Shown: positions 23,464-34,081 of the stretch, one piece after another
Position numbering within the stretch: position 1 is the first letter of the stretch
Layout of the letters: each line of letters opens with the position of its first letter
Assembly: GCA_033002965.1 (NCBI GenBank)
Contig: JAURVB010013596.1
Coordinates: 1 to 64,000 of the forward strand
From: Piper betle
Lineage: Eukaryota > Streptophyta > Magnoliopsida > Piperales > Piperaceae
Direction of reading: 5' to 3'
Length of the DNA: 64,000 nucleotides
Notes under the pieces: generated by a model
Databases searched by the model: none
What the model saw: the letters and a program-made list of their open reading frames with translations, nothing else
Told to the model about the DNA's origin: nothing
Program-made: the position numbers and the translations under genes

Positions 23464-26400
23464 ATGGCTGATGAGAAGTATGTTAAGATGATATCTCTTA
23501 AGGGGCCTAGTAACTGGCATTATTGGAAAGGAAAGATGATTGATCATCTATATTCCAAGGATTTATATGAACCTATCACTGGTCAGAAACCGGCAGAGGT
23601 GACTGAAAAAGACTGGAATAAATTGGATAGGAAGGCTATGGCCTGTTTGAGACAATGGGTAGATGAAGTTGTGTATCATCATGTTTCTGAATTGACATCC
23701 TCAAAAGCAATATGGGATAAACTCCAAGAAGTTTATGAGAGGAACACTGCTGGCAATAAGACCCTTTTGATAAGGAAATTGGTGAATTTGAGGTATAAGG
23801 ATGGAACTGACATAAGTGAGCATCTCAATGAGATGAAGAGTATTATTACTCAACTTGCCAGGATGAAGATGACTCTAGATGAGGAATGGCAAGCTATCCT
23901 GCTCCTCAACACTTTGCCAGAGAGTTGGGAAACATTGGTGATATCTTTGAGCAATGCTGCTCCGGATGGAAAACTCACAATGGACATGGTAACAAGCAGT
24001 TTACTGAATGAGGAGGTGAGAAGAAAATCTCTACCAACTTCAGGGTCTCATGCATTAGTGTCAGAAGAGGCAAGAGGTAGATCGAGAAATAGAGACACAG
24101 ACAGAAGGGACAAGAGTCGAGGAAGGTCTAAATCCAGGAAGCACTTGAAGTGTTATTATTGTGACAAGACAGGTCATATGAAGAAGGATTGTTGGAAGCT
24201 CAAGAAAGACTTGAAAAATAAGGACAACAAGGATCAAGGAGAAACGAACACTAATGTTGTGCATGATGACATGGTGATTCTTTCTGATTGTGGGAATGAT
24301 TGTTTGACGGCCGATTGTGATGCTAGTTGGGTAGTTGACTCGGGAGCATCATTTCATGCAACTCCAAGCAAAAATTTCTTTACTACCTATGAATCTTCAG
24401 ATTTGGGAATAGTGAAGATGGGAAATAGTGATACTTCCAAAATTGTGGGACTTGGAGATGTGCATATAGTAACAAACACGGGTTACAGATTGGTGCTTAA
24501 AAATGTCAGACATATTCCAGATTTAAGGATGAGTTTGTTGTCAACCGGAGTGCTTGATGATGAAGGATTTGGTTCACAATTTGCACAAGGTGTGTGGAAA
24601 CTTGTGAAAGGTTCTCTTGTTGTTGCTAAAGGGAAGAAGTGTTGCAGTTTGTACAAAACTGAGACGAGTCTGGTTCGAGGGGAGGTTAATATCTCCTCAT
24701 TTGATTCCACTGCTGATTTGTGGCACCGTCGATTGGGACACATGAGTGAGAAGGGACTAGAGACTTTGAAGAAGTTAAATCTCCTTCCCAAGGTCAAGGA
24801 CATCACAATTAGTTCTTGTGACCATTGTTTGGTCGGGAAACAACGTAGGACATCCTTTGCAAGCACAAGTACAAGGAAGTCAGAAGTTCTTGAGTTGGTA
24901 CACTCTGATGTGTGTGGGCCTATGGAGGTAAAATCTCTTGGCGGTTCTATTTATTTTGTCACTTTTATTGATGATACTTCTAGGAAGGTGTGGGCTTATG
25001 GCATGAAAAATAAAAGTGATGTTTTTGGCATCTTTAAGAATTTTCATGTATTGGTTGAAAGAGAAACCGGTAAGCTCTTGAAATGTCTTAGAAGTGATAA
25101 TGGTGGTGAATATTGTTCTGTTGAGTTTGATGAATATTGTAGCAAGCATGGGATTAGGCATGAGAAGACGGTTCCTTATACTCCTCAACATAATGGAGTG
25201 GCTGAAAGAATGAACAGGACCATCTCTGAGAGGGTTAGGAGTATGTTGTCTTCAGCTAAGTTGCCTAAAAGCTTCTGGGGTGAAGCCATGAGCACAGCTT
25301 GTTATTTAATCAACAGATCTCCCACACATGCTCTGGACAGTGACATACCAGAAAGGATTTGGAGTGACAAAAAGGTCAGTTATTCTCATTTGAGAGTCTT
25401 TGGTTGTAAAGCCTTTGCACATGTGCCCAAGGAGCAAAGGGCTAAGCTTGACTCTAGAGCCGTGGAATGTATCTTTCTGGGATATGGTGATGATAAGTTT
25501 GGATACAAACTTTGGGATCCTAAGAATAGAAAACTGATTCGAAGCAGAGATGTAGTTTTCAGGGAGGATCAAACAGTTGAGGACTTTGGCAAGGAAGAAG
25601 TTCCTCAAACTAAATCTCAGGAAAGCTTGGAAAAGATAAAAGATCCTTCAACCTCAGCTAGAAGTGAAAAGGCGGCTCAGGATGACACAATTATTTCCCC
25701 ACCGAGTGATGATGAGGGTGAGGATGTGGTGTCTGATGATATTTCTAATGAGTTTGTTAATGATGTTGGACAGGAACATGGAGATTCTGATCAAGGGCAG
25801 CCAACTAATGTGAGGAGATCAGCTCGTGAACCAGTTCCATCAACAAGATATCCATCATCAGAATATGTGACAATTACTGAATGTGGAGAACCAGAAAATT
25901 TCAGTGAGGTCAAAGCTCATGTAGAAAAGGAGAAGTGGTTGAAGGCAATGCAAGATGAGATGAAATCTTTGCATGATAATCACACCTATGAGTTGGTGGA
26001 TCTTCCTAAGGGGAAGAGAATATTAAGGAATAAATGGGTCTACAGGATCAAATATGAAGAAAATAACACACAACCAAGGTACAAGGCAAGGTTGGTGGTG
26101 AAGGGCTTCGGACAGAAGAAAGGTATTGATTTCGATGAAATTTTTTCTCCTGTTGTTAAAATGTCTTCTATTAGAATTGTTCTGGCTTTGGCTGCAAGTT
26201 TGGATTTGGAAGTTGAACAGTTAGATGTGAAGACGGCCTTTCTTCATGGTGATCTTGAGGAGACCATATACATGGAGCAACCAGAGGGTTTTAAAGTCAG
26301 AGGAAAGGAACAGATGGTGTGCAGACTGAAAAAGAGTTTGTATGGTTTGAAGCAAGCTCCTAGACAGTGGTATAAAAAGTTTGATTCTTTTATGGAAAAG

Positions 26401-27453
26401 AATGGGTACAAGAAATCTGTTTCTGATCACTGTGTGTTCATCAAGAGGTTTGATGATGGTGACTTTGTTATTCTGTTGCTTTATGTGGATGACATGTTGA
26501 TTGTAGGACATGATGGAGCCAAGATTGCAAGTTTAAAGAAGAACTTGAACAAATCCTTTGCAATGAAGGATTTGGGACCGGCAAAGCAAATCTTGGGAAT
26601 GTCCATTCAGCGTGACAGGGGAGCTAGAAAGCTTTGGGTGTCACAACAAAAGTACATAGAAAAGGTACTTGAAAAATTCAACATGAAAGATGCAAAGCCG
26701 GTTGGAGTTCCACTTGGGGGTCACTTCAAGTTGAAGAAAAGTGACTTAAGTGAAACAGAAATGAAGGAAATGAGAAAGGTTCCTTATGCTTCTGCAGTTG
26801 GTAGTTTAATGTATGCTATGGTTTGTACAAGGCCTGATATAGCATATGCAGTTGGAATGGTTAGCAGACATTTAGCAAATCCGAGCAAAGAACATTGGCT
26901 AGCAGTTAAATGGATAATGAGGTACTTGAGAGGTACGTCCAAAATGTGTTTGTGTTTTGGAAGTGATAAACCTTTATTGGTTGGCTACACCGATGCAGAC
27001 ATGGCAGGTGACTTGGAAACAAGAAGGTCAACATCTGGGTTTATTGTTAATTTTGCTAATGGGGCTGTGTCTTGGCAGTCTAGGTTGCAAAAGTGTGTTG
27101 CATTATCCACAACTGAAGCAGAATTTATTGCTGCTACAGAGGCTTGCAAGGAGATGCTATGGACAAAGAGATTTTTGAATGAAATTGGCATTGAACAGGA
27201 GAGATACATTGTACACTGTGATAGCCAGAGTGCAATTCACCTGAGTAAGAATTCAAGTTTTCATTCAAGGAGCAAGCACATTGATGTGAGATATCACTGG
27301 ATAAGAAATGTGTTGGAAAGTAAATCTCTTGAGCTAACAAAAATTCATACTGAAAGAAATGTTTCAGACATGATGACTAAAGTTGTGTCAAAGGAGAAAC
27401 ATGTTTACTGCAGGAATGGAGCAGGCATGGATGGAGCTTCCCATGCTGGCTAG
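23464..27453 (+). CDS. Copia gag-pol polyprotein, 1329 aa, intact
   Basis: A single uninterrupted frame. The gag part (about 1-225) is followed by a CCHC zinc knuckle (C230, C233, H238, C243) in a basic segment. The aspartic protease motif DSG is at 292-294. The integrase has an HHCC-type N-terminus (HRRLGHMSEKGL) and a catalytic triad D482, D545 and E581, with exactly 35 residues between the last two. The reverse transcriptase carries YVDD at 1007-1010, and RNase H starts near GYTDADMAGD (D1177). Gag and pol are in the same frame, as is usual for plant copia, so processing would depend on the protease. Every catalytic residue I could place is present, so the element may be autonomous. Frames seen on the opposite strand are shadows. 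Confidence 0.98.
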   Translation: MADEKYVKMISLKGPSNWHYWKGKMIDHLYSKDLYEPITGQKPAEVTEKDWNKLDRKAMACLRQWVDEVVYHHVSELTSSKAIWDKLQEVYERNTAGNKTLLIRKLVNLRYKDGTDISEHLNEMKSIITQLARMKMTLDEEWQAILLLNTLPESWETLVISLSNAAPDGKLTMDMVTSSLLNEEVRRKSLPTSGSHALVSEEARGRSRNRDTDRRDKSRGRSKSRKHLKCYYCDKTGHMKKDCWKLKKDLKNKDNKDQGETNTNVVHDDMVILSDCGNDCLTADCDASWVVDSGASFHATPSKNFFTTYESSDLGIVKMGNSDTSKIVGLGDVHIVTNTGYRLVLKNVRHIPDLRMSLLSTGVLDDEGFGSQFAQGVWKLVKGSLVVAKGKKCCSLYKTETSLVRGEVNISSFDSTADLWHRRLGHMSEKGLETLKKLNLLPKVKDITISSCDHCLVGKQRRTSFASTSTRKSEVLELVHSDVCGPMEVKSLGGSIYFVTFIDDTSRKVWAYGMKNKSDVFGIFKNFHVLVERETGKLLKCLRSDNGGEYCSVEFDEYCSKHGIRHEKTVPYTPQHNGVAERMNRTISERVRSMLSSAKLPKSFWGEAMSTACYLINRSPTHALDSDIPERIWSDKKVSYSHLRVFGCKAFAHVPKEQRAKLDSRAVECIFLGYGDDKFGYKLWDPKNRKLIRSRDVVFREDQTVEDFGKEEVPQTKSQESLEKIKDPSTSARSEKAAQDDTIISPPSDDEGEDVVSDDISNEFVNDVGQEHGDSDQGQPTNVRRSAREPVPSTRYPSSEYVTITECGEPENFSEVKAHVEKEKWLKAMQDEMKSLHDNHTYELVDLPKGKRILRNKWVYRIKYEENNTQPRYKARLVVKGFGQKKGIDFDEIFSPVVKMSSIRIVLALAASLDLEVEQLDVKTAFLHGDLEETIYMEQPEGFKVRGKEQMVCRLKKSLYGLKQAPRQWYKKFDSFMEKNGYKKSVSDHCVFIKRFDDGDFVILLLYVDDMLIVGHDGAKIASLKKNLNKSFAMKDLGPAKQILGMSIQRDRGARKLWVSQQKYIEKVLEKFNMKDAKPVGVPLGGHFKLKKSDLSETEMKEMRKVPYASAVGSLMYAMVCTRPDIAYAVGMVSRHLANPSKEHWLAVKWIMRYLRGTSKMCLCFGSDKPLLVGYTDADMAGDLETRRSTSGFIVNFANGAVSWQSRLQKCVALSTTEAEFIAATEACKEMLWTKRFLNEIGIEQERYIVHCDSQSAIHLSKNSSFHSRSKHIDVRYHWIRNVLESKSLELTKIHTERNVSDMMTKVVSKEKHVYCRNGAGMDGASHAG

Positions 27454-27464
27454 AGGTATTTTAT

Positions 27465-27482
27465 GGAGTCGGGAAGGAGAGG
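27465..27482 (+). other. Polypurine tract
   Basis: A purine-rich run (GGGAAGGAGAGG) ends two bases before the 3' LTR, where plus-strand synthesis is primed. Confidence 0.85.
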
Positions 27483-27484
27483 TT

Positions 27485-28022
27485 TGTTGGGTTGTCCCTC
27501 CTCCGTAAATACATGAACTTACAACCCTGTTTTGGGCAAAAACCAAGATTTTCCAGATTTGGTTAGTTGAAAGGGATAAAAGCAACGTACGACGCTTTTC
27601 TTCTTTGGGTTTTTTCTGGTTTTTGGGTTTTGGAGAAAAACTACTGCAAAGGGAGAAAGAAAATTGTGTGGATTGAAGAAAGGTGAATGCTTTGTTGAGA
27701 TTGGCTTGCAATCGTCAATGGTAACTTCGCCAAGTTCTTAATCTGTAATATTCTTCCTTTATTGTCTTCTACGACTTTATACCAATTTTGTAGAAAGTAC
27801 AGTAAATTGGTATTGGGGAGTTTGTTCTCCTGTGGATCTATTCTGTATCAAAATTGTGATATAGTGAATTTGATCTGGCTGTTTGCCCTGTGGTTTTTTC
27901 CCCAAATTTGGGGTTTTCCACGTAAAATTATCTTGTCGTCTCTCTCTATTTGCTTGGTACTTTTCATCCTTATATGTTGAAATAAGGGGATTTGTATTTG
28001 GTTTGTTTGGTTAATCCCAACA
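27485..28022 (+). repeat. 3' LTR of the copia element
   Basis: 538 bp, same ends as the 5' LTR. Five differences were seen by eye: three within the first 50 bp and two near the GATCTGGCTGTTTGCCCTG segment. Confidence 0.97.
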
Positions 28023-28027
28023 CTATT

Positions 28028-31000
28028 AACCTTTAATCTAAAACCACTATATTGTACCCCCGCACCAATGAATCCAAATCAGGAGCATTTCTCTATGCAT
28101 TGGACTTTGGGTGGAAACAACGTTACAAAACTACAAAACTGAAATTGCATCGAGTCGATATTGCCAAACTCAAACATGACCATATATGTCAAGAAGTGCC
28201 GCCCATCCCTGTTTGATGAAAGAAATGTTGAAACCACGGTGTGTAGATTCCAATTTGAAAGCGCATACAAATGACTAAAATCTTATCATATATAACTATC
28301 TAAGCTATGTGGCTCTCTAGCGACCACCGTGCTCATTGTCATCTCCCAAGAAAACCACACCCCCTTCTGAAAGGGATCTCCCACCGACCACAGAACCATT
28401 AAAGCAGGGGCGAAGAGAAAAAGGGAGAACACAAAGACAATGCCCTTGAAAAGACAAGGGGTCACCATCTCCCAAGTAGATATATATAATGACTTTCACC
28501 AAAGGAAGCATCTAAATCTATCTTTCTTCATGCACTTCCACCACTTATTTTCCTGCTTCTTCATTCCACATGAATGTATCATATTCATGTATGATGTCTT
28601 CAAGTTAATGTTGAGGGGAAGCAAAGTAGTTAGGACTAGAAACAGTATTTATAGAAGGAAGATAAGGCAGATATAGGTCATCCATGGTGGTGACAGGTTT
28701 GATGGGTGTGTTTGTAGACGAGATTCATGAGTGACCGAGCATCATATTTCGTACTCGTGATTGTTATTGAAGTGATGGAGTTCCAAGATGAAGTGGCCGT
28801 GAGAGAAGGTAACCCGCTCGTGATTAATTTCCTAAAGCCAGCCATGCATGACCATGATTAACAAAAAGAATGCACAAACTAATTGTAGAGCATTAGTTAT
28901 TTGACTATCATACAAGCAATATAGTTGAAAGAAAATTCATTGACAAAAGCACTATAAATGTGAGCATTTGCTAATTTGATAACTTTTTTTCCAAAAAATA
29001 TATTTTAATAAAGTATGCAAAAAAAGTTTGAAAATTAATACATTCTTGAATTAAAAAAATTTCTAAGTGTACAAATTAAAAATCTAGAGCTTTTCTTTGT
29101 TGTAAAAATTGATTTTGAAAACCTTTTTCCACACTATGTTTTTTGAAAACCCAAAAAACCATTTTTGTTTTAAAATGATAATTTACTTAATCTGGGTGTC
29201 AAAAATATATTTTGATATCAACATTTTTAGTGTATTACATACGATTCCTTATACATCCACATTGATAAATGGTTGAATACGTATTAGCCGTTATTTTATT
29301 TTTTTCAAAGCGAAATAATCAATAATTACAACATCTCATCAACATAGAAATTACTTAAAGTTACAAAGAAAGTAATAGATGCAAGTTTTTTTCTCTAAAC
29401 CATGAGCCAAAAAAATACAAGTGTTTTATTAAAGAATGGCAAGTCAATGCATGAAAATAAATTAATAAATGATAATGTAAAAAATATTAATTTTCGTATC
29501 GCATTTTATTGATTAAGTCAATATATCAATTACCTAACGATGACTAACAAAAGTTTGTGTATAATCAATTACAATAAATGGAAATTATTTCCCAAACCAA
29601 AAAATTTGTCCGGTTCCTTTTTTGGAACCTGTCCGATGGGAAGCCTTTCCCAGGAAAATGACTAATTTACCCTCTGCCGTGGAAGCCTTGCAATCATTCT
29701 CCGCCGTGGGGCCCCATAGATTTCGCCGCAGGGCCTATCACGTCAATGTGTCACGTGCTTGAATACGTGTGAACACGTTGTGGCCGTAGAAGCTATTCTG
29801 CTAGTAAATTAATAAATAAAAAATACAGCAAATAAATATTATAAAACGCCAAACATTTTGCACTTGAATCACCAACAAAGTCCACTGTTTAAGCCCTATC
29901 TAGTTTTTAATTTCTTACATTTCCAATTTAAATTCTATAAATGACCCTAAATTGATAAAATTTTGCAGTTAATTTCATTTTTGACTCCAGGATTCAAGTA
30001 ACGTGCAGACTTAATTAATGTTTAAGAGAACTCATAATAATGTCAGTGAGAAGTCTGAGTCCCGGGTTGAAGCTTGTGGGAGAGAGATATCACCAATTTT
30101 TTATAATTAATTAACTTGAAATGTTTATGATTTGCACAATTTAAATGTTTATAGCCTTATAATATCTAGCTTAAAGGAGTGGCATAAAAAGAATATTCTT
30201 AATAAAAAATATTTGTATTGTGTCATGACTCGTAGAATCTCAGTGACATGTCAAAAAACATATTATTAATAAAAATTAAAGGCAAGGTACAATATTTATA
30301 TATATTTTTTCATGAAGAGAGCTCCAACGTATGGGAAATGAGGGGTCACCTCCAAGTAGACCCCACTAATGACTTATTTGGCAATTTGATACTTTTGCAT
30401 TAGTTCACGCATTTGGCTATATTAGTAATGCAATATTAATAATGTTAAGTAACATTATCTCCCTAATTTGCTACATTATTGCTACGTTCTTGCTCGTGGG
30501 TATGTACTTTAGTATATCTATTATAATAGTCCAGGAGTGGAGTCCACGCTAATCGGTTTTTATCAACTCGTAATATACAAATGTAAAAGAGAAAATATTA
30601 AATCCCCACTTATATTTTCGAGATGCATGGACTTTGAATTGTAGATTATACTTCAAAATTGAGGGCTTCAAAAGTATGTCTTTTTCCATTTTCTAAAAAA
30701 ATGAAACAAAAATCGAAAAAATAGTTGCAATAGTTTTCAAAGTATAGTATAACATACTCTTTTTCTTTTGCAATTTGGATCCCATATTGCTAAGTCGGCA
30801 GACCTGCACAAGTATATTACAATATTGCTGCTCAGTTAAATAGTGGCACTCAAACATTATAAGTTTAAACATTACTTAACATGTCATTGAGTCCGTGAAT
30901 AAGAGAATGTGGACATCTCAACAGTATTAATGTGGAAGGTAGAAACGTGTTAAGGCTAAGTGCTCTCTTTTTCTATAAATCATGCCCAATCCGAAGAGGT

Positions 31001-33346
31001 TAATAATTTGATCAGAGCTTGACTTTCGAAGCTTGGACCTTTGTTAATTGAATGGATGCCGATTGAATCTTTTGATTAATAAGGTAGGTTAGATCACGGG
31101 TTTCCTGCCATCAAATACACAAATAACTAGAGGTTGGAGTAATGAATGTATCCAAATATTTTCATTAACATCTTTGGGTTGCCCAGAATAAATTTGAGTT
31201 ATATGTAATATGATTCTTGTTGCAGTGCGAATTCACTAGCTTATGTTCTTCATGCACAAACAAACCATTTTGTCAAGTTTTCTTTTCATGAAATTATGAG
31301 CCACAATATATATATGTTGAATTCCATTTTTTAGTTTGAGTTGAAGTAGCACAGGTTTTTTTACCAGGGAGCTCAAGAGTAAAGATTAGTTGGATATCAA
31401 GTGTATATGTTTGCTTTTTATTTAATTTTCCCTCCATTACTTTGTATGTGTTTTTTTAATGATTAAATGGCAAGACAACAACTAAATTTAGTTGAGAATG
31501 GTGGCTTCTTTTGTCAAGGCGAATAAATAAGGTCGTATAATATGTATGTGTGCGATGTGTATGTATATATATATATATATACATATATTGGAATAATAGG
31601 ATGAGAATTTAAAATTTTAAGAACACGTGTTTATACCGTTCAATATAAATTAACGATGATTATGCTTTTGCTTTGGATATTGATTTATTTATTTGGGAAC
31701 CATTCTCTAACTTTTATTTAAACAAAATCAATTCCGCATTCTCGATGATCTTTAGTAACCTCACGATCTACCACATTAAACATTTTATTCCTTAATAAAG
31801 GCCTCTATGAGTTTGAGCTCAAACGTTTTCTGCTCCAATAATTTTTAACCTATCAGCAAAGTATTTTTTTCTCATAAGTGGGTACTTCAAATTTTTACAA
31901 ATTGGTGATTTTCAAAGTTTAATATTATTATAAGTAAATAATTCTGGTTAAAATAAGTGAATGACCCATTTACATAGATAAATGATTTGCATGAGGTTCA
32001 TGTGTTCACCACACATTACAATCTTAACATTATCACATTCGCCCTAAGTAGAGGAAGCGATTAAATAATTTTCCTAACCTAGATCTTGTAAGAAAAGAAG
32101 CAAATATATACCAAATGAGTAATAATTTGATATAAGGTCTTGCAACCGGACCAATGAGTATCAAAATATGCACAGGTGATAACACTTATTTATTATCAAA
32201 ATATTAAAATTCTCATCAGCTTTTTTTAATGAAGGGTAATTTCTTTATAGTTGATTGAGTCTTACAAATAATTTAGCGGCAAGACCTTATTGAGTTTTTC
32301 ACTCATACCAAATTTGTTCTTTACATTCAAAACTTCCAAACATTTCTATATTTATCATCATTATATATAATCTCCCAACTTCTAATTACCTTATTATAAT
32401 ATAAAATAAAATTTGTTCAAAATTTAGTCATGCTTAATTTGTCTTTAAAAATCAATTTAAAATTTCTTCAAAGCCAAAGGAAATAATTTGGGCTGCCTCT
32501 ATTTAGCATAATTTTGAGCTCGACGTTTTATGCAGAAAAACAGAAATATAAACATTAATTAAATTACATTCATTTCAAGAAATCTAGCCAAAGTAATAAA
32601 AAGAATATAACTTGCTAATAGTTGTATATAAACATATAAAGTTTTAATAGTAATTATATAATTTTATTATGTAGAAATAAGATTATTTTATTTAATATAA
32701 AATATAAAATCGTACACAATATGAGTATCAATAAATATTACTTGAACTCAACCCTAATTCAATCAACTCAACTATTCAAAAAATCACTTAAAATAAAAAA
32801 ATAACTAGTTAAATTTGAGTTAACTACTTGAAGAATATTAATGGTCTGTTTGGCTTAAAAATAGTACAAATGATACGAAAATTTTAAAATAGTTAATTTT
32901 ATTAAAAATAAATATATTTAATATATTTTGCATATAAACTAATATCAAGTAGAATATTTTGTTGCAAAATTAAATATAATAATATCTAAGTGAAAGCATA
33001 AATAATTATAATTACTTCTAAGTAAGTTACTTATATACACTTTAACGTGCCATTAATTTTTCTCTTTTTATTATAACAAAAATGTCAAAAATAAAATAAA
33101 AATTTATTTAAAAAAGTACATAAGCAATCAATTTGAGATTAATTACAATAATAACAATATATAATACAAAAGGGGAGGCACTATTTTATTTTTAAAAATA
33201 TTATATATATATATATATATATATAATTTCTCTATTTAAAATTTTTATATCTTTTGTACTAGTTAAATAGAGCCAAATAATAAAAAAAATAAACCATACA
33301 GCAGGGGTTGACTTTTCAATAACAATGTACACGTGTTAGACTCCCA
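28028..33346. other. AT-rich gene-free stretch
   Basis: More than 5 kb with no supported gene. It includes short (TA)n runs at about 31562-31581 and 33206-33225. A minus-strand frame at 28286-28468 has a hydrophobic segment but no recognisable motif. The final 150 bp contain ACACGTGT (about 33331), a G-box-like core upstream of the kinase gene. Confidence 0.5.
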
Positions 33347-33399
33347 TTGGACGATACACAAAAAAGCCCGCCTCTTTTCCTCCCCGTTCTTTTAAAGAT

Positions 33400-34081
33400 C
33401 TCGCCCCCCTCTCTTCCCCTCTCTCTCGCTCTCTCTCTCTGCGAACGCACACAAGAAACAGAGAATATCTTCACACCCAAGACTCCACCTTTCTCCGTCC
33501 TCTCCTTTTCCCCTTCCTCTGGTCATGGTCTGGGATCGATAAAGTCATGCTCTTTCTCTCGGCGGGCAGGCCCGGGCGCCGGTAGTTTCCTGATTCCGGC
33601 AGTCTTTGAGGCCGCCGTCGTCGTTGGATGGTCTTTGAGGCGTGCGCTCAACGTCCGCCGTGTCGCCGGTGCCGAGTTTTTGGTCGGCGATTGCGACCCG
33701 GAGTCGTGAGTGAAGGCTGGGTTTCTGGGCGGCGTCTCGAAGAGTTGGGTGCAGTGGAACCGTGTTGGATTGATTGGGTCTGTGTTCTTTGTTGTGTGAT
33801 TGGTGGATATGAATTGGGTTTGGGGAGATATCAATTGGAATTGTGGAGCTTGGGAGATGAAAAGACGAAAGATGGCTGCTTTGAATTTTTGATTGGGTTT
33901 GTGTTTTTGTTGCGTAATTGATTGACGCGAATCGAATTTTGAAGATATCAGTTGGAGTTGGGGAGCTTGGTAGATAAAGGGTATCTCTGGTTTATGGGAA
34001 AGATGGCTGCTTTGGTTGTTTTTGCTGGAGATAGCTCAGTAAGCAATCTAGCTTGGGCAGTTTTAGTGAGTGCGCAAGGAA
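33400..34081 (+). promoter_or_regulatory. Probable leader of the kinase gene, with CT-rich tract and upstream ORFs
   Basis: A pyrimidine tract of CTCTCT repeats (about 33410-33440) is typical of plant 5' leaders. Several upstream ATGs and open frames (for example 33347-33709) precede the kinase start, which could lower translation. The transcription start and any leader intron are not determinable here. Confidence 0.45.

Larger units (their letters stand above)
22808..28022 (+). mobile_element. Complete Ty1/copia LTR retrotransposon, 5215 bp
   Basis: Two 538-bp LTRs (TGTTGGG...CCCAACA) enclose a tRNA-iMet primer site, one intact gag-pol frame and a polypurine tract. The 5-bp direct repeat CTATT flanks the element exactly (22803-22807 and 28023-28027). 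By eye the LTRs differ at five positions, all transitions (about 0.9 percent), so insertion was recent. Domain order protease, integrase, reverse transcriptase, RNase H defines copia. The sequence resembles the Tnt1/Tork-type lineage, but that finer placement is an inference. Confidence 0.98.

Noticed and set aside
28286..28511. Small minus-strand secreted-peptide-like frames
   Set aside because: A hydrophobic stretch is present but there are two overlapping frames, no known peptide motif and no gene context.
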